Origin: Tardiphaga alba | GTDB taxonomy: Bacteria > Pseudomonadota > Alphaproteobacteria > Rhizobiales > Xanthobacteraceae | Reading direction: 5' to 3' | Length of the DNA: 64,000 nt | Assembly: GCF_018279705.1 (NCBI RefSeq) | Contig: NZ_CP036498.1 | Span: 3,613,001-3,677,000 of the forward strand | Shown: one piece after another, positions 54,653 to 64,000 of the stretch | Layout: each line of letters opens with the position of its first letter | Position numbering within the stretch: the first letter of the stretch is position 1 | Notes under the pieces: model-generated | The model's input: the letters and a program-made list of their open reading frames with translations, nothing else | Database searches by the model: none | What the model was told of the DNA's origin: nothing | Made by a program: the position numbers and the translations under genes

Positions 54653-55387
54653 ATGAGCGACGCAGTCGAAGTCGGCAAGGAAGCCGACCACCATCCCTAT
54701 AAGCGCCCGCGCGATGCTGCGACGCTGATGTTGGTCGATCGCTCCGGCCCGGTACCGAAAGTGCTGGTGGGCAAGCGCCACGACAAGGTGGTGTTCATGC
54801 CGGGCAAGTTCGTCTTCCCCGGCGGCAGCGTCGACAAGACCGACAACAAGATTCCGGTGGCCGCTCCGCTGCCGCCGGAGCTTGAAGCCAATCTCATGAA
54901 AGGTAGTCCGAAGACGCCGCCGTCGCGCGCGCGGTCGCTCGCTATCGCCGCCATCCGCGAAGCCTGCGAAGAGACTGGTCTCTGCCTCGGCTGCAAGACC
55001 GACGCTCCGATCAAGAAGGCGCTTCCGGGCCCTTGGCAGGCCTTCAGCGACGCAGGCTTGCTACCCGATCCATCCGGCCTCTTCCTGATCGCACGCGCGA
55101 TTACGCCACCCGGCCGCATCAAGCGGTTCGACACCCGCTTCTTCACCGCCGATGCATCGTCGATCGCCCATCGCGTCGAAGGCGTCATTCATGCCGATGC
55201 AGAACTCGTTGAGCTCGTCTGGGTCGAACTCGGTTCAGCGCATCTTGCCGACGCCCATGCCATGACAAAAAACGTGCTCAATCAGCTGCAGAAGCGGCTG
55301 GAGACGGGCCCGCTGCGACACGATGCCCCGCTGCCTTTCTTTCATTGGTACAATGGTAAGATGCAACTGGATATGATTCCGGCGTAG
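54653..55387 (+). CDS. Nudix hydrolase
   Basis: A 244-residue protein. The Nudix box is split: GKFVFPGGSVD, then an insert of about 40 residues, then REACEETGLCLG, as in the subgroup that hydrolyses CoA-type or other nucleotide substrates. The rest (VGKRHDKVVFMPGKF, WVELGSAHLADAHAMTKNVL) fits this branch. Substrate not predictable. Confidence 0.9.
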   Translation: MSDAVEVGKEADHHPYKRPRDAATLMLVDRSGPVPKVLVGKRHDKVVFMPGKFVFPGGSVDKTDNKIPVAAPLPPELEANLMKGSPKTPPSRARSLAIAAIREACEETGLCLGCKTDAPIKKALPGPWQAFSDAGLLPDPSGLFLIARAITPPGRIKRFDTRFFTADASSIAHRVEGVIHADAELVELVWVELGSAHLADAHAMTKNVLNQLQKRLETGPLRHDAPLPFFHWYNGKMQLDMIPA

Positions 55388-55486
55388 TGTGGGAATCGAC
55401 GGCATCCGATGCGTTTTCACTATTTTTTTAACGCATCAAACTACCTGAGCGACTACACGGTAGCGCCGAAGCGAGGAGCTATCTTC

Positions 55487-55708
55487 ATGGGACAGATGCA
55501 AAGGTTTGAAGAGAGTGAACTCTCGACCTTCACAACTGTATCGCTGGAATACCGACAGACAGCATCCCTGCTCGCCAAGAGAGCGAGCGTCTCCAATGAC
55601 GCTCGCGAAATTCGCGAATTGCTCGATATCGCGAAGTCATGGCTCCTGATGGCCGAGAATGAAGAATTGATGGCCAGCGAAGCGCGCAGCATCGGCTCGC
55701 CATTCTGA
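55487..55708 (+). CDS. Hypothetical small helical protein
   Basis: A 73-residue protein (MGQMQRFEESELSTFTTVSL) with predicted helices (EYRQTASLLAKRASVS, REIRELLDIAKSWLLM). AGGAG lies nine bases before the ATG. Similar short proteins occur in Bradyrhizobium; role unknown. Confidence 0.6.
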   Translation: MGQMQRFEESELSTFTTVSLEYRQTASLLAKRASVSNDAREIRELLDIAKSWLLMAENEELMASEARSIGSPF

Positions 55709-55836
55709 TATTCATCAACGCGCGACGTTGTTCTTCGCCGCGCTGATAAATCGCAATAATCTTCTCGCGCGCGACTACTACCTGCTTACACCACCATACC
55801 TATCTGTTCCCCACAAACTTCACGGGGATCATCCAG

Positions 55837-57165
55837 ATGACCAGGCGTCAGTTGAAGCTCGGGGCCTTTATGCGCCCGATCAGCATCCACACAGGCGCAT
55901 GGCGCTATCCGGGCGCAGTGCCGGATGCGAATTTCAACTTCCCTTTCATCAAGCGCATGATCCAGAAGCTGGAAGCCGGCAAGTTCGACGCCTTCTTCAT
56001 GGCCGATCATCTGGCTGTGCTGAACATGCCCGTCGAGGCGCTGAAGCGCAGTCATACGGTGACATCGTTCGAACCGTTCACGCTGCTCTCGGCGCTGGCT
56101 GCCGTGACCGACAACATCGGCCTTGTCGCCACCGGCTCGACGACCTTCGACGCGCCCTATCACGTCGCGCGCCGCTTCGCCTCGCTCGATCACATCTCGG
56201 GTGGCCGCGCCGGCTGGAATATCGTGACGACATCCAATCCCGATGCAGCGTTGAATTTCGGCCTCGACGATCACATGGAGCACGCCGAGCGCTATAAGCG
56301 CGCGCGGGAGTTCTACGATGTCGTCACCGGGCTGTGGGATTCCTTCGCTGACGACGCGTTCGTCCGCGACGTCGAGAGCGGCATCTTCATGGATCCCGAG
56401 AAGATGCATGTGCTCGACCACGACGGAGCCTATCTGAAAGTCCGCGGTCCCCTGAACATCGCGCGCCCCGTGCAGGGCTGGCCGGTGATCGTACAGGCCG
56501 GCGCTTCCGAGGACGGCAAGCAACTGGCCGCGGAAACTGCGGAGGCCGTCTTCACCGGCGGTGGGCCGATCGCCGATGCGCAAAAGCTCTATGCGGATAT
56601 CAAAGGCCGGATGGCGAAGATCGGCCGCAATCCCGATCACCTCAAGATCCTGCCCGGCGCCTTTGTGGTGGTCGGCGACAGCGTCGAGGAAGCGAAGGAG
56701 AAGCGCGCCTTGCTCGACAGCAAGGTGCACTACGCCAACGCCATTGCATCGCTCTCGATCAATCTCGGCACTGACGCCTCCCAGTTCAATCCCGACGCAC
56801 CCCTGCCCGATGATATCCCCGACACCAACGCCTCCAAGAGCGGCCGTGAGCGCGTCATTGCGCTTGCGAGGCGGGAGAATCTGACCGTGCGCCAGCTCGC
56901 CCAGCGGCTCGGCGGCTATGCCGGTTCGGCCTTTGTGGGAACGCCCCAGACCATCGCCGACCAGATGCAGGAATGGCTGGAAACCGAGGCATCCGACGGG
57001 TTCAACATCATGTTCCCGTATCTGCCGGAGGGGCTGGACGACTTCGTAGAGCGCGTGGTCCCCGAGCTGCAACGGCGCGGAATCTTCCGTACAGCCTATG
57101 AAGGACGCACCCTGCGCGAAAATCTCGGCCTGCCGCGGCCAGAAAATCGCTTCTTTCGGGGGTAA
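55837..57165 (+). CDS. Flavin-dependent monooxygenase, NtaA/SnaA/DszA family
   Basis: A 442-residue luciferase-like TIM barrel of the two-component class that uses reduced FMN. Markers: KLGAFMRPISIHTGAWRYPG, FDAFFMADHLAV, GSTTFDAPYHVARRFASLDH, SGGRAGWNIVTTSNPDAALN and PVIVQAGASEDG. It needs a separate flavin reductase; one lies at the window end, 6.3 kb away, but a link is unproven. Substrate (for example sulfonate, dibenzothiophene or chelator) cannot be read. Confidence 0.9.
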   Translation: MTRRQLKLGAFMRPISIHTGAWRYPGAVPDANFNFPFIKRMIQKLEAGKFDAFFMADHLAVLNMPVEALKRSHTVTSFEPFTLLSALAAVTDNIGLVATGSTTFDAPYHVARRFASLDHISGGRAGWNIVTTSNPDAALNFGLDDHMEHAERYKRAREFYDVVTGLWDSFADDAFVRDVESGIFMDPEKMHVLDHDGAYLKVRGPLNIARPVQGWPVIVQAGASEDGKQLAAETAEAVFTGGGPIADAQKLYADIKGRMAKIGRNPDHLKILPGAFVVVGDSVEEAKEKRALLDSKVHYANAIASLSINLGTDASQFNPDAPLPDDIPDTNASKSGRERVIALARRENLTVRQLAQRLGGYAGSAFVGTPQTIADQMQEWLETEASDGFNIMFPYLPEGLDDFVERVVPELQRRGIFRTAYEGRTLRENLGLPRPENRFFRG

Positions 57166-57290
57166 ATAGGCCAAATCACCGATTTTACCGTCCCGGAAAA
57201 CCTTGACTTTGGGGCGTTCGGGGCTAGGTTGCGCGCCAACACGGCCAGTTCTCTGGCTGTCACCCGATTCCTGACATTCAGAGGTTCACC

Positions 57291-57458
57291 ATGGCCAAAG
57301 CGGTCACCATCAAGATCAAGCTCGTCTCCACCGCGGACACCGGCTTTTATTACACCGCCAAGAAGAACTCGCGCACCATGACCGACAAGATGGTCAAGAA
57401 GAAGTACGACCCGGTCGCGCGCAAGCACGTCGAGTTCAAGGAAGCCAAGATCAAGTAA
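57291..57458 (+). CDS. rpmG: 50S ribosomal protein L33
   Basis: A 55-residue protein, [20 protein letters not shown] and on to a basic end [11 protein letters not shown]. The family pattern ([19 protein letters not shown]) is clear and lacks the zinc-binding cysteines, the C-minus form. Standing alone with its own terminator. Confidence 0.96.
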   Translation: MAKAVTIKIKLVSTADTGFYYTAKKNSRTMTDKMVKKKYDPVARKHVEFKEAKIK

Positions 57459-57503
57459 GAGAGATCAAGTAAGCGCGCTGGTCGCTGCTGATGGATTTTG
57501 AAC

Positions 57504-57527
57504 GGGCCCCTTTCGGGCCCTTTTTTT
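57504..57527 (+). terminator. Terminator of rpmG
   Basis: GGGCCC (57504-57509), loop CTTTC, GGGCCC (57515-57520), then seven T. Typical rho-independent signal 46 bp after the stop. Confidence 0.88.
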
Positions 57528-57686
57528 GTGCCCGTGAAGGAATTGGATTTTAGCGATCTCGTCAGCGCGGCGTTTACCTTGCCACAACTATGACGCGCAC
57601 AACCCCACGTTTAAAACGTCCTGCAACCGATTTCGTGCAACAAGTAGGTATCATTCGACGCAATTCATTCCGATCGGGAGCCCCTC

Positions 57687-58466
57687 TTGTCGTTCCGGGA
57701 CACAGACACTGCGAGCGCCAGCCAGTTCTCATCGGCCGTGTCGCTTGCCGGAAGTTTTGCGCGCTACGCGTTCTATTTCTTCGGCGCGATCGTGATGGCG
57801 ATCATCGCGCTGTTCGCGATCTGGATGTGGAGCAACCGCGTCGTTACGGTCTCCGAGAAACCTGCGTTCAGGATCGCCGATGGCAGCGTTGCGCGCTTGC
57901 CGGTGAGCATGGACGTGGTCGTCGGCGGCTTCGGGCGCATCGAAGTGATGCAGTACGGGACATTGCAGAACCGCAGTACTGATCTCACTGTGGTGATGGC
58001 ATTCCCGCCAAAGGATGCGCCAAACAGCGTCGTCCTCCGCGGCGACCTGCGTGAGACCCATCTGCTGCGCAATGCGCGATCCATTCGCCAGTCGACGAAT
58101 TACGATCTCGAAACACGCTACGGTCCCGTTCACGCGGTCGATATGCGCATCGAGGCCGATGGCCGCTGGAAACAGTGCCTGTCCTTCAGCACCCGTTTCA
58201 ATACCAATGCCGTCTCATTGATGGGCTGGGTGTGCGATGCGACCGGCACGAAGCCTGGCGCGGATGCGCTGGCCTGCGCGCTCGACAAGCTGGTGATCGA
58301 GAGACCGCTAGCGAGCAAGGAGGCCGACGCTTACATGCGCGAGCGCATGGCGCGGCCGGCGAATTGCTCGGCGAGCAACGTGTCGCAAACCATCGACGTG
58401 CGGTCGCGTTCGGTTTCGCCACCATCGCGCTGGTCACAGCCTTCGTCGCGAACGCGGCTGTATTAG
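57687..58466 (+). CDS. Hypothetical single-pass membrane protein
   Basis: A 259-residue protein with an N-terminal cytoplasmic stretch, one membrane helix (FYFFGAIVMAIIALFAIWMW) and a periplasmic domain of unknown fold (VVVGGFGRIEVMQYG, PVHAVDMRIEADGRWKQCLS) with a Ser/Pro/Arg-rich end. Start is a TTG at 57687, GGAG eight bases upstream. Known to me only as a conserved hypothetical type. Confidence 0.65.
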   Translation: MSFRDTDTASASQFSSAVSLAGSFARYAFYFFGAIVMAIIALFAIWMWSNRVVTVSEKPAFRIADGSVARLPVSMDVVVGGFGRIEVMQYGTLQNRSTDLTVVMAFPPKDAPNSVVLRGDLRETHLLRNARSIRQSTNYDLETRYGPVHAVDMRIEADGRWKQCLSFSTRFNTNAVSLMGWVCDATGTKPGADALACALDKLVIERPLASKEADAYMRERMARPANCSASNVSQTIDVRSRSVSPPSRWSQPSSRTRLY

Positions 58467-58527
58467 CCACGACGATACAGCGATGCCGTTTTAACCTATC
58501 CCCGCTCTTTGCGGCGGAGAGCTTGAC

Positions 58528-59901
<1,374 letters not shown>

Positions 59902-59911
59902 GGAACGCTCC

Positions 59912-60277
59912 CTAACCGATAAATCGACGAACGGTCTCGATGAATTTTCCGACCGAAATAGGCTTTGACAAATAGGCCTCGCACCCGCCCTCGCGGATAC
60001 GTTCTTCGTCGCCCTTCATGGCGAATGCTGTGACGGCAACGACGGGGATCATGCTGATCGATGGATCCTGTTTGATCCATCCGGTCACTTCGAGGCCGGA
60101 GACCTGCGGCAACTGGATGTCCATCAGAATCAGATCGGGGCGGAGCGAGCGGACAAGGTCGAGCGCTTCGTAGCCGTTGCTCGTGCCCACTGTCTGGTAG
60201 CCATGGGCTTCCAGCAGGTCACGGAACAGCTTCATATTGAGCTCGTTGTCCTCCACGATCAGGACGGTTTTAGCCAT
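59912..60277 (-). CDS. divK: Single-domain response regulator DivK
   Basis: A 121-residue receiver domain: [14 protein letters not shown] start ([20 protein letters not shown]), phosphoacceptor Asp53 in LILMDIQLP, and SKPIS with the conserved Lys. Controls cell-cycle kinases in alphaproteobacteria. ATG 60277 has GGAGG seven bases upstream. First gene of the divK-pleD operon. Confidence 0.94.
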   Translation of the reverse strand: MAKTVLIVEDNELNMKLFRDLLEAHGYQTVGTSNGYEALDLVRSLRPDLILMDIQLPQVSGLEVTGWIKQDPSISMIPVVAVTAFAMKGDEERIREGGCEAYLSKPISVGKFIETVRRFIG

Positions 60278-60461
60278 CCCGCCCTCCAATCCCGAAATAA
60301 ACGGTGTTATCTGCGCCTGGCCTGAACCCGGCGCCGGCGATGCAATGCCGCCGAATGACCCTTCTCACCGCCGAAAAATCCCATCTCTGGAATCACTTAG
60401 GTGACTCGGGCATGATGATTCAAACTAGAGACGATAAGTTACGGAAAGGCAAACACGCGTG

Positions 60462-60755
60462 ATGAAAAAGAGCCAGCGGCACCCCGGCGAAGTAGCTGAA
60501 ATCGTTGCGATTCAGGCGCTTTCCTTTGTTGCGGGCGAGCCGGAACGGCTGGGGCTATTTCTGTCCGAGAGCGGCATCGGCCCGGAGACGCTACGCTCGG
60601 CTGCAAAGGACCCGCAATTCCTCGTGAGCGTGCTGGATTTCGTCCTGCGCGACGACGAGACCGTGCAGGCCTTCGCAAGCGCCTCGCAACTGCCGCCGAC
60701 CACCGTCGCCGCCGCGCGCCAGGCGCTCGCAGGCCCGGGCAGCGATTTCTCGTGA
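60462..60755 (+). CDS. DUF3572 protein
   Basis: A 97-residue helical protein (HPGEVAEIVAIQALSFVAGE, PERLGLFLSESGIGPETLR, FLVSVLDFVLRDDE). This matches DUF3572, found beside dinB or divK in Rhizobiales. GTG 60459 just before the ATG is in frame. Its stop overlaps the dinB GTG (GTGA), so the two are coupled. Divergent from divK. Confidence 0.88.
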   Translation: MKKSQRHPGEVAEIVAIQALSFVAGEPERLGLFLSESGIGPETLRSAAKDPQFLVSVLDFVLRDDETVQAFASASQLPPTTVAAARQALAGPGSDFS

Positions 60756-62047
60756 CCCCACTCCCGACAGATGTGAGCGGACCGCGCTGCTTCTGCCGGG
60801 ATTGCCTTGCCGACCTCGATCTCCGCGCCAAGCGCTGCACCGCCTGCGGCTCGCCCCGGCTGGTGCGCCATCACGCGCTGCCGTCGCTGACCCTCGCCCA
60901 TATCGATTGCGACGCGTTCTATGCGACCGTGGAAAAGCGGGACAATCCCGCGCTCAACGACCATCCCGTCATCATCGGCGGCGGCAAGCGTGGCGTGGTG
61001 TCGGCGGCCTGCTATATCGCACGCACTTATGGGGTCCGCTCCGCGATGCCCATGTTCAAGGCGCTCGATCTCTGCCCGGAAGCGAAGGTGATCAGGCCGG
61101 ACATGGCGAAATATGTCCGCGTCGGACGCGAGGTGCGCCAAGCCATGCAGGCGCTGACGCCGCTGGTCGAGCCACTGTCCATCGATGAAGCATTCCTCGA
61201 CCTCGCCGGCACGCAACGCCTTCACGGCATGATTACTGCCAAGGTGCTGGCGAAATTCGCCGCAGACGTCGAACGCGATATCGGCATCACCGTCTCTGTC
61301 GGCCTGTCCGTGAACAAGTTTCTCGCCAAGATCGCCAGCGATCTCGACAAGCCACGCGGCTTTGCCGTACTCGATCAGGCGGACGCCGTCGCCCTCCTCG
61401 CCGACAAGCCCGTGGGCTTCATCTATGGCGTCGGACCGGCAACGCAGGATCGCCTGTCGCAGCGGGGCTTTCGCAAGGTCGGCGACCTGCAGCGCGCCGA
61501 TGAGACCGAACTGATGAAGCAGTTCGGCGGCGAAGGCCGACGATTGTGGCGCCTTGCGCGGGGCATCGATGACCGCCTCGTTGTCGCCGATCGCGGCGCC
61601 AAGACGATCTCGAACGAGACGACCTTCAACGAGGACATTCGCGATTTCGCCACGCTGGAGAAAATCCTGTGGCGGTTGTCAGAGAAAGTATCGGAGCGCC
61701 TGAAGAGCGGCGAGCTCTCTGGCACCACGATCACACTGAAACTGAAGACGGCTGACTTCCGCCAGCGGACCCGCTCGCAATCGATCCAGTCGCCGACGCA
61801 GCTTGCCAAACGCATTTTCGATATTAGCCGCGAGATGCTGTCGAAGGAGATCGACGGCACCGCCTTCCGCCTCATCGGCACCGGCGTCAGCGCGCTACGC
61901 CCTGGTGAAGAGGCCGGCGACGAGAACATGCTCGACCGCCGCTCGGCCCATGCCGAGCGCGCGATGGACGCACTGAAGAAGAAATTCGGCAGTGCCGCCG
62001 TGATCCGCGGGATCGCATATGACGGGCCAGAGAAGCCGCGGACGTGA
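60752..62047 (+). CDS. dinB: DNA polymerase IV with N-terminal zinc-binding cysteines
   Basis: Y-family translesion polymerase. The 431-residue product starts with a Cys cluster (RCFCRDC at 12-18, CTAC at 29-32) that may bind zinc, absent from E. coli Pol IV. The palm begins AHIDCDAFYATVEKRDNP with Asp52; SIDEAFLDL supplies the second acidic pair; GVGPATQDRL is the helix-hairpin-helix. No RuvC-like beta-binding end is visible. GTG start coupled to DUF3572. Confidence 0.93.
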   Translation: MTPLPTDVSGPRCFCRDCLADLDLRAKRCTACGSPRLVRHHALPSLTLAHIDCDAFYATVEKRDNPALNDHPVIIGGGKRGVVSAACYIARTYGVRSAMPMFKALDLCPEAKVIRPDMAKYVRVGREVRQAMQALTPLVEPLSIDEAFLDLAGTQRLHGMITAKVLAKFAADVERDIGITVSVGLSVNKFLAKIASDLDKPRGFAVLDQADAVALLADKPVGFIYGVGPATQDRLSQRGFRKVGDLQRADETELMKQFGGEGRRLWRLARGIDDRLVVADRGAKTISNETTFNEDIRDFATLEKILWRLSEKVSERLKSGELSGTTITLKLKTADFRQRTRSQSIQSPTQLAKRIFDISREMLSKEIDGTAFRLIGTGVSALRPGEEAGDENMLDRRSAHAERAMDALKKKFGSAAVIRGIAYDGPEKPRT

Positions 62048-62064
62048 GAGCAGAGCGCGGACCT

Positions 62065-62279
62065 AACCTCTCCCCGCATCTTGCGCGGGGAAAGGTCGGC
62101 GCGTTTTCGCGCCGGGTGAGGAGCATGCCCGTGCCCTCTCCGCCTACTCAACTCACAACAGATCGCGAAACGGGAGAAAGTCTGAGACGCAGGCCGCGTG
62201 CCCCGCCCCTCACCCGACGCCCACATGCTTCGCATGTGAACGTCGACCTCTCCCCGCGCAAAATGCGGGGAGAGGTTAA
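62065..62279. repeat. Compound inverted repeat, family E pair
   Basis: The left unit starts CCTCTCCCCGC with a GCGGGGAAAGG arm, then GGCGCG/CGCGCC hairpin and GGGTGAGG. The right unit, in opposite orientation, ends CCTCACCC... ACCTCTCCCCGC with the GCGGGGAGAGGT arm and carries a CACATGC/GCATGTG hairpin. The two units face each other over about 215 bp between dinB and the NicX-like gene, like a BIME. Confidence 0.78.
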
Positions 62280-62287
62280 GGAAGTGC

Positions 62288-63334
62288 CTAACCGAACACG
62301 TCCTGAACCACACCGTCCCTGATGACGTCCACACCGTCCAGCGTGATGGTCGTCTTGAAGATCGGCAGGTCGAAATGCCCCGCCGTGTAGCGGCCGGCAA
62401 ATTCATTGGCGCCGGTCGAGAACAGGAAGTTGCCGGCCACGGCGCGGATCTCGGTGCCGTTGGTGTCGCGCTGGTCATACATCTGCAACGCCTCGTAGCG
62501 CGCATTGGGATTCATGCCCCAGCCGACATGCGATACAGCATAGGCCTCGCGATCACCCCAGGCCGCGAGATAGCGCTTCATCATCTCGGCATCGGCGCCC
62601 TCTCCCGTCAGTTCGGTGAGATAGTCGTCCTTGAACAACATCTTCACCGGCGACGTCAGGTAGCGCTTGAAGGTCAGATTGATGTCGCCAGCATCCATCA
62701 CCACCGTGCCATTGATGGTCTTGCTCTTCGGGAATGAGACAACGATACCGCCTGGCCAATGCGCCAGCGTGCCGGGCTTGTCGGTCCAGCCCCAGACACC
62801 GACGGTGGCGGCGCCTTCCATGTTGACGTCGAGATCGGTGCCCGCCTTGGACGTCACCTTCATATGCTTCGTGCCGCGCAGCATCTTCGCCGCCGCACGC
62901 ACACGCTTCTCCAATGCACTATCCGGCACCATGCGCTCCAGCGCTTCCGGATGCTCATTGGAGATCACGAGAATGCGCGAGCCGGCCTTGAGAATGTCCG
63001 GCGTCTCCTTCGCATGCATCAGGCCTTCGATGGTGCAATCAACCACGAAGCCTGCCTGCTGCAGCGCCGACACGACGGGGCCGAGTTGCTGGATCGCTTC
63101 GGACGCGCCGGTCGAACGGATCGGGACCACCTGCTTGTTGCGGGGTGTCGGCACCACGACATGGAACGGCTTTGCGCCCATGCGCAGCAAAGCGAGCTCA
63201 GCGATGTGAACGTTCAGCGCACGCGATTGGGTCTCGGATAGGATGGCAGCGGTATCGCCCGGCTTCACCGCGCAGCGCTCGAAGATCTCGCAGAATGCGT
63301 CGATCCATTTCGCCTCGATGCGATCCGCCAGCAT
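62288..63334 (-). CDS. NicX-like 2,5-dihydroxypyridine 5,6-dioxygenase family protein
   Basis: A 348-residue M29-peptidase-fold protein. The iron ligands known for Pseudomonas NicX (two His, one Asp: 265, 318, 320) line up with His269 in AVSHVGWGMNP, and His320 and Asp322 in TAGHFDLPIF. Glu in NEFAGRYTAG is also conserved. NicX opens the pyridine ring in nicotinate degradation. No other nic genes lie in the window, so the actual ring substrate stays open. Divergent from the flavin reductase. Confidence 0.8.
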   Translation of the reverse strand: MLADRIEAKWIDAFCEIFERCAVKPGDTAAILSETQSRALNVHIAELALLRMGAKPFHVVVPTPRNKQVVPIRSTGASEAIQQLGPVVSALQQAGFVVDCTIEGLMHAKETPDILKAGSRILVISNEHPEALERMVPDSALEKRVRAAAKMLRGTKHMKVTSKAGTDLDVNMEGAATVGVWGWTDKPGTLAHWPGGIVVSFPKSKTINGTVVMDAGDINLTFKRYLTSPVKMLFKDDYLTELTGEGADAEMMKRYLAAWGDREAYAVSHVGWGMNPNARYEALQMYDQRDTNGTEIRAVAGNFLFSTGANEFAGRYTAGHFDLPIFKTTITLDGVDVIRDGVVQDVFG

Positions 63335-63479
63335 GCCGTTTCTCCATCCATGTTTTGTCGTGATTATCGTTGGATGATAGGCGTCGTCATGTTATATGAA
63401 AAGGAATATTTTTAGAGTTAAAAGATAGCGCGGCGCCCGTTTTCAAGGCAGTCGCGGCCATACTGGAGCGGCACCATCC

Positions 63480-64000
63480 ATGGCGCATGACAAGCCGACC
63501 GATATAACCCTGCCCCTAAGGTCGCGAACTCCGCGCTGCCGGTCAACCCCGCAACATTCAGACAAGCCCTTGGCCAGTTCCCCACTGGCGTCACTGTCGT
63601 CACGGCGCATGCGGGCGACCATCCTGTCGGCATGACTGCAAACTCGTTCTCATCGGTGTCTCTCGATCCGCCGCTGGTGCTGTGGAGCGTCGCCAAGTCG
63701 TCACCAAGCCACGATCCGTTCGTCGAGGCCGACGCTTTCGCGATCCATTTTCTCGGCGCAGATCATGGCGAACTGGCGATGCGTTTCGGTCGACGCGGGT
63801 CCGACAAATTCGCCGACATCGCACATGCGCCGGGGATCACGGGCGCGCCATTGATCGAAGGCCTCGCGCCGATTTTCGAGTGCAAGACCTGGGCGCGCTA
63901 TCCCGGCGGCGACCACACCATTTTGGTTGGAGAAGTCGTTCGCTTTGTCGAGCGCAATCACGATCCGCTGGTGTTTCACTCCGGCCAATTGGGCCGCATC
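63480..64000 (+). pseudogene. Flavin reductase-like protein, one apparent frameshift, cut by window end
   Basis: FMN_bind/flavin reductase-like domain: FRQALGQFPTGVTVVTAHAG, ANSFSSVSLDPPLVLWSVAK, KTWARYPGGDHTILVGEVV. The gene has no start codon in this frame before the mid-domain ATG, but an upstream ATG (63480, MAHDKPTDITLP) joins it if one C is added to the run 63513-63516. The C terminus lies beyond the window. Such enzymes feed reduced flavin to monooxygenases; partner unknown. Confidence 0.75.

Overview
The window looks like a chromosomal segment of an alphaproteobacterium of the Rhizobiales, most likely the Bradyrhizobium / Rhodopseudomonas / Tardiphaga group. The reasons are the order rsh-pdxJ-acpS-lepB-rnc-era, the divK-pleD pair, GatCAB, porins starting with MKT and a Porin_2-like body, high GC, heavy use of 4-bp ATGA overlaps, and many 85-125 bp palindromic intergenic repeats. 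The genus is an inference; no rRNA gene is present.

Layout. 1-7.6 kb, minus strand: stringent-response and core genes (rpoZ, rsh, pdxJ, acpS, two tiny coupled membrane proteins, lepB, rnc, era). 8-15 kb: NYN-domain protein, Fe-S uracil-DNA glycosylase, peroxiredoxin, smpB, mscL, a frameshifted dapA, and a soluble lytic transglycosylase. 15-28 kb: accessory envelope and stress region with a porin, tRNA-Ser(GCT), LprI-like and TPR periplasmic proteins, several microproteins, a cold-shock protein, a LuxR-type regulator, an Omp31-like barrel, a PanE-like dehydrogenase behind a tandem operator, a protease inhibitor and an H1-like basic peptide. 28-34 kb: gatB, a PIN toxin with a DUF7662-type antitoxin under a 16-bp inverted repeat, a patatin lipoprotein, and gatA / CxxC protein / gatC. 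34-42 kb: nitronate monooxygenase-like protein, ruvX, an auxin-efflux-type carrier, a CPBP protease, an AidB-like acyl-CoA dehydrogenase, a D-Ala-D-Ala dipeptidase and a secreted caspase. 42-48.5 kb: pyrB, a catalytically degenerate pyrC homologue, plsY, a PD-(D/E)XK protein, dprA, a second tiny membrane-protein pair, and HxlR/azoR. 49-62 kb: topA, rnr, DUF983, Nudix, a flavin monooxygenase, rpmG, pleD-divK, DUF3572 and dinB. 62-64 kb: a NicX-like ring-cleavage dioxygenase divergent from a flavin reductase cut by the window end.

Two points stand out. First, the pair at 3002-3390 and the pair at 47029-47435 appear to be paralogous copies of one two-gene microprotein cassette: a 78-residue two-helix protein overlapping a 51-59-residue one-helix protein. 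I do not recognise it as a described system. Second, five single-base shortfalls in homopolymers break four genes (dapA, one cassette gene twice, hxlR, flavin reductase). This pattern fits sequencing or assembly indels better than true decay.

Palindromic repeats of at least five sequence families sit between genes and create false N-terminal extensions of several ORFs.
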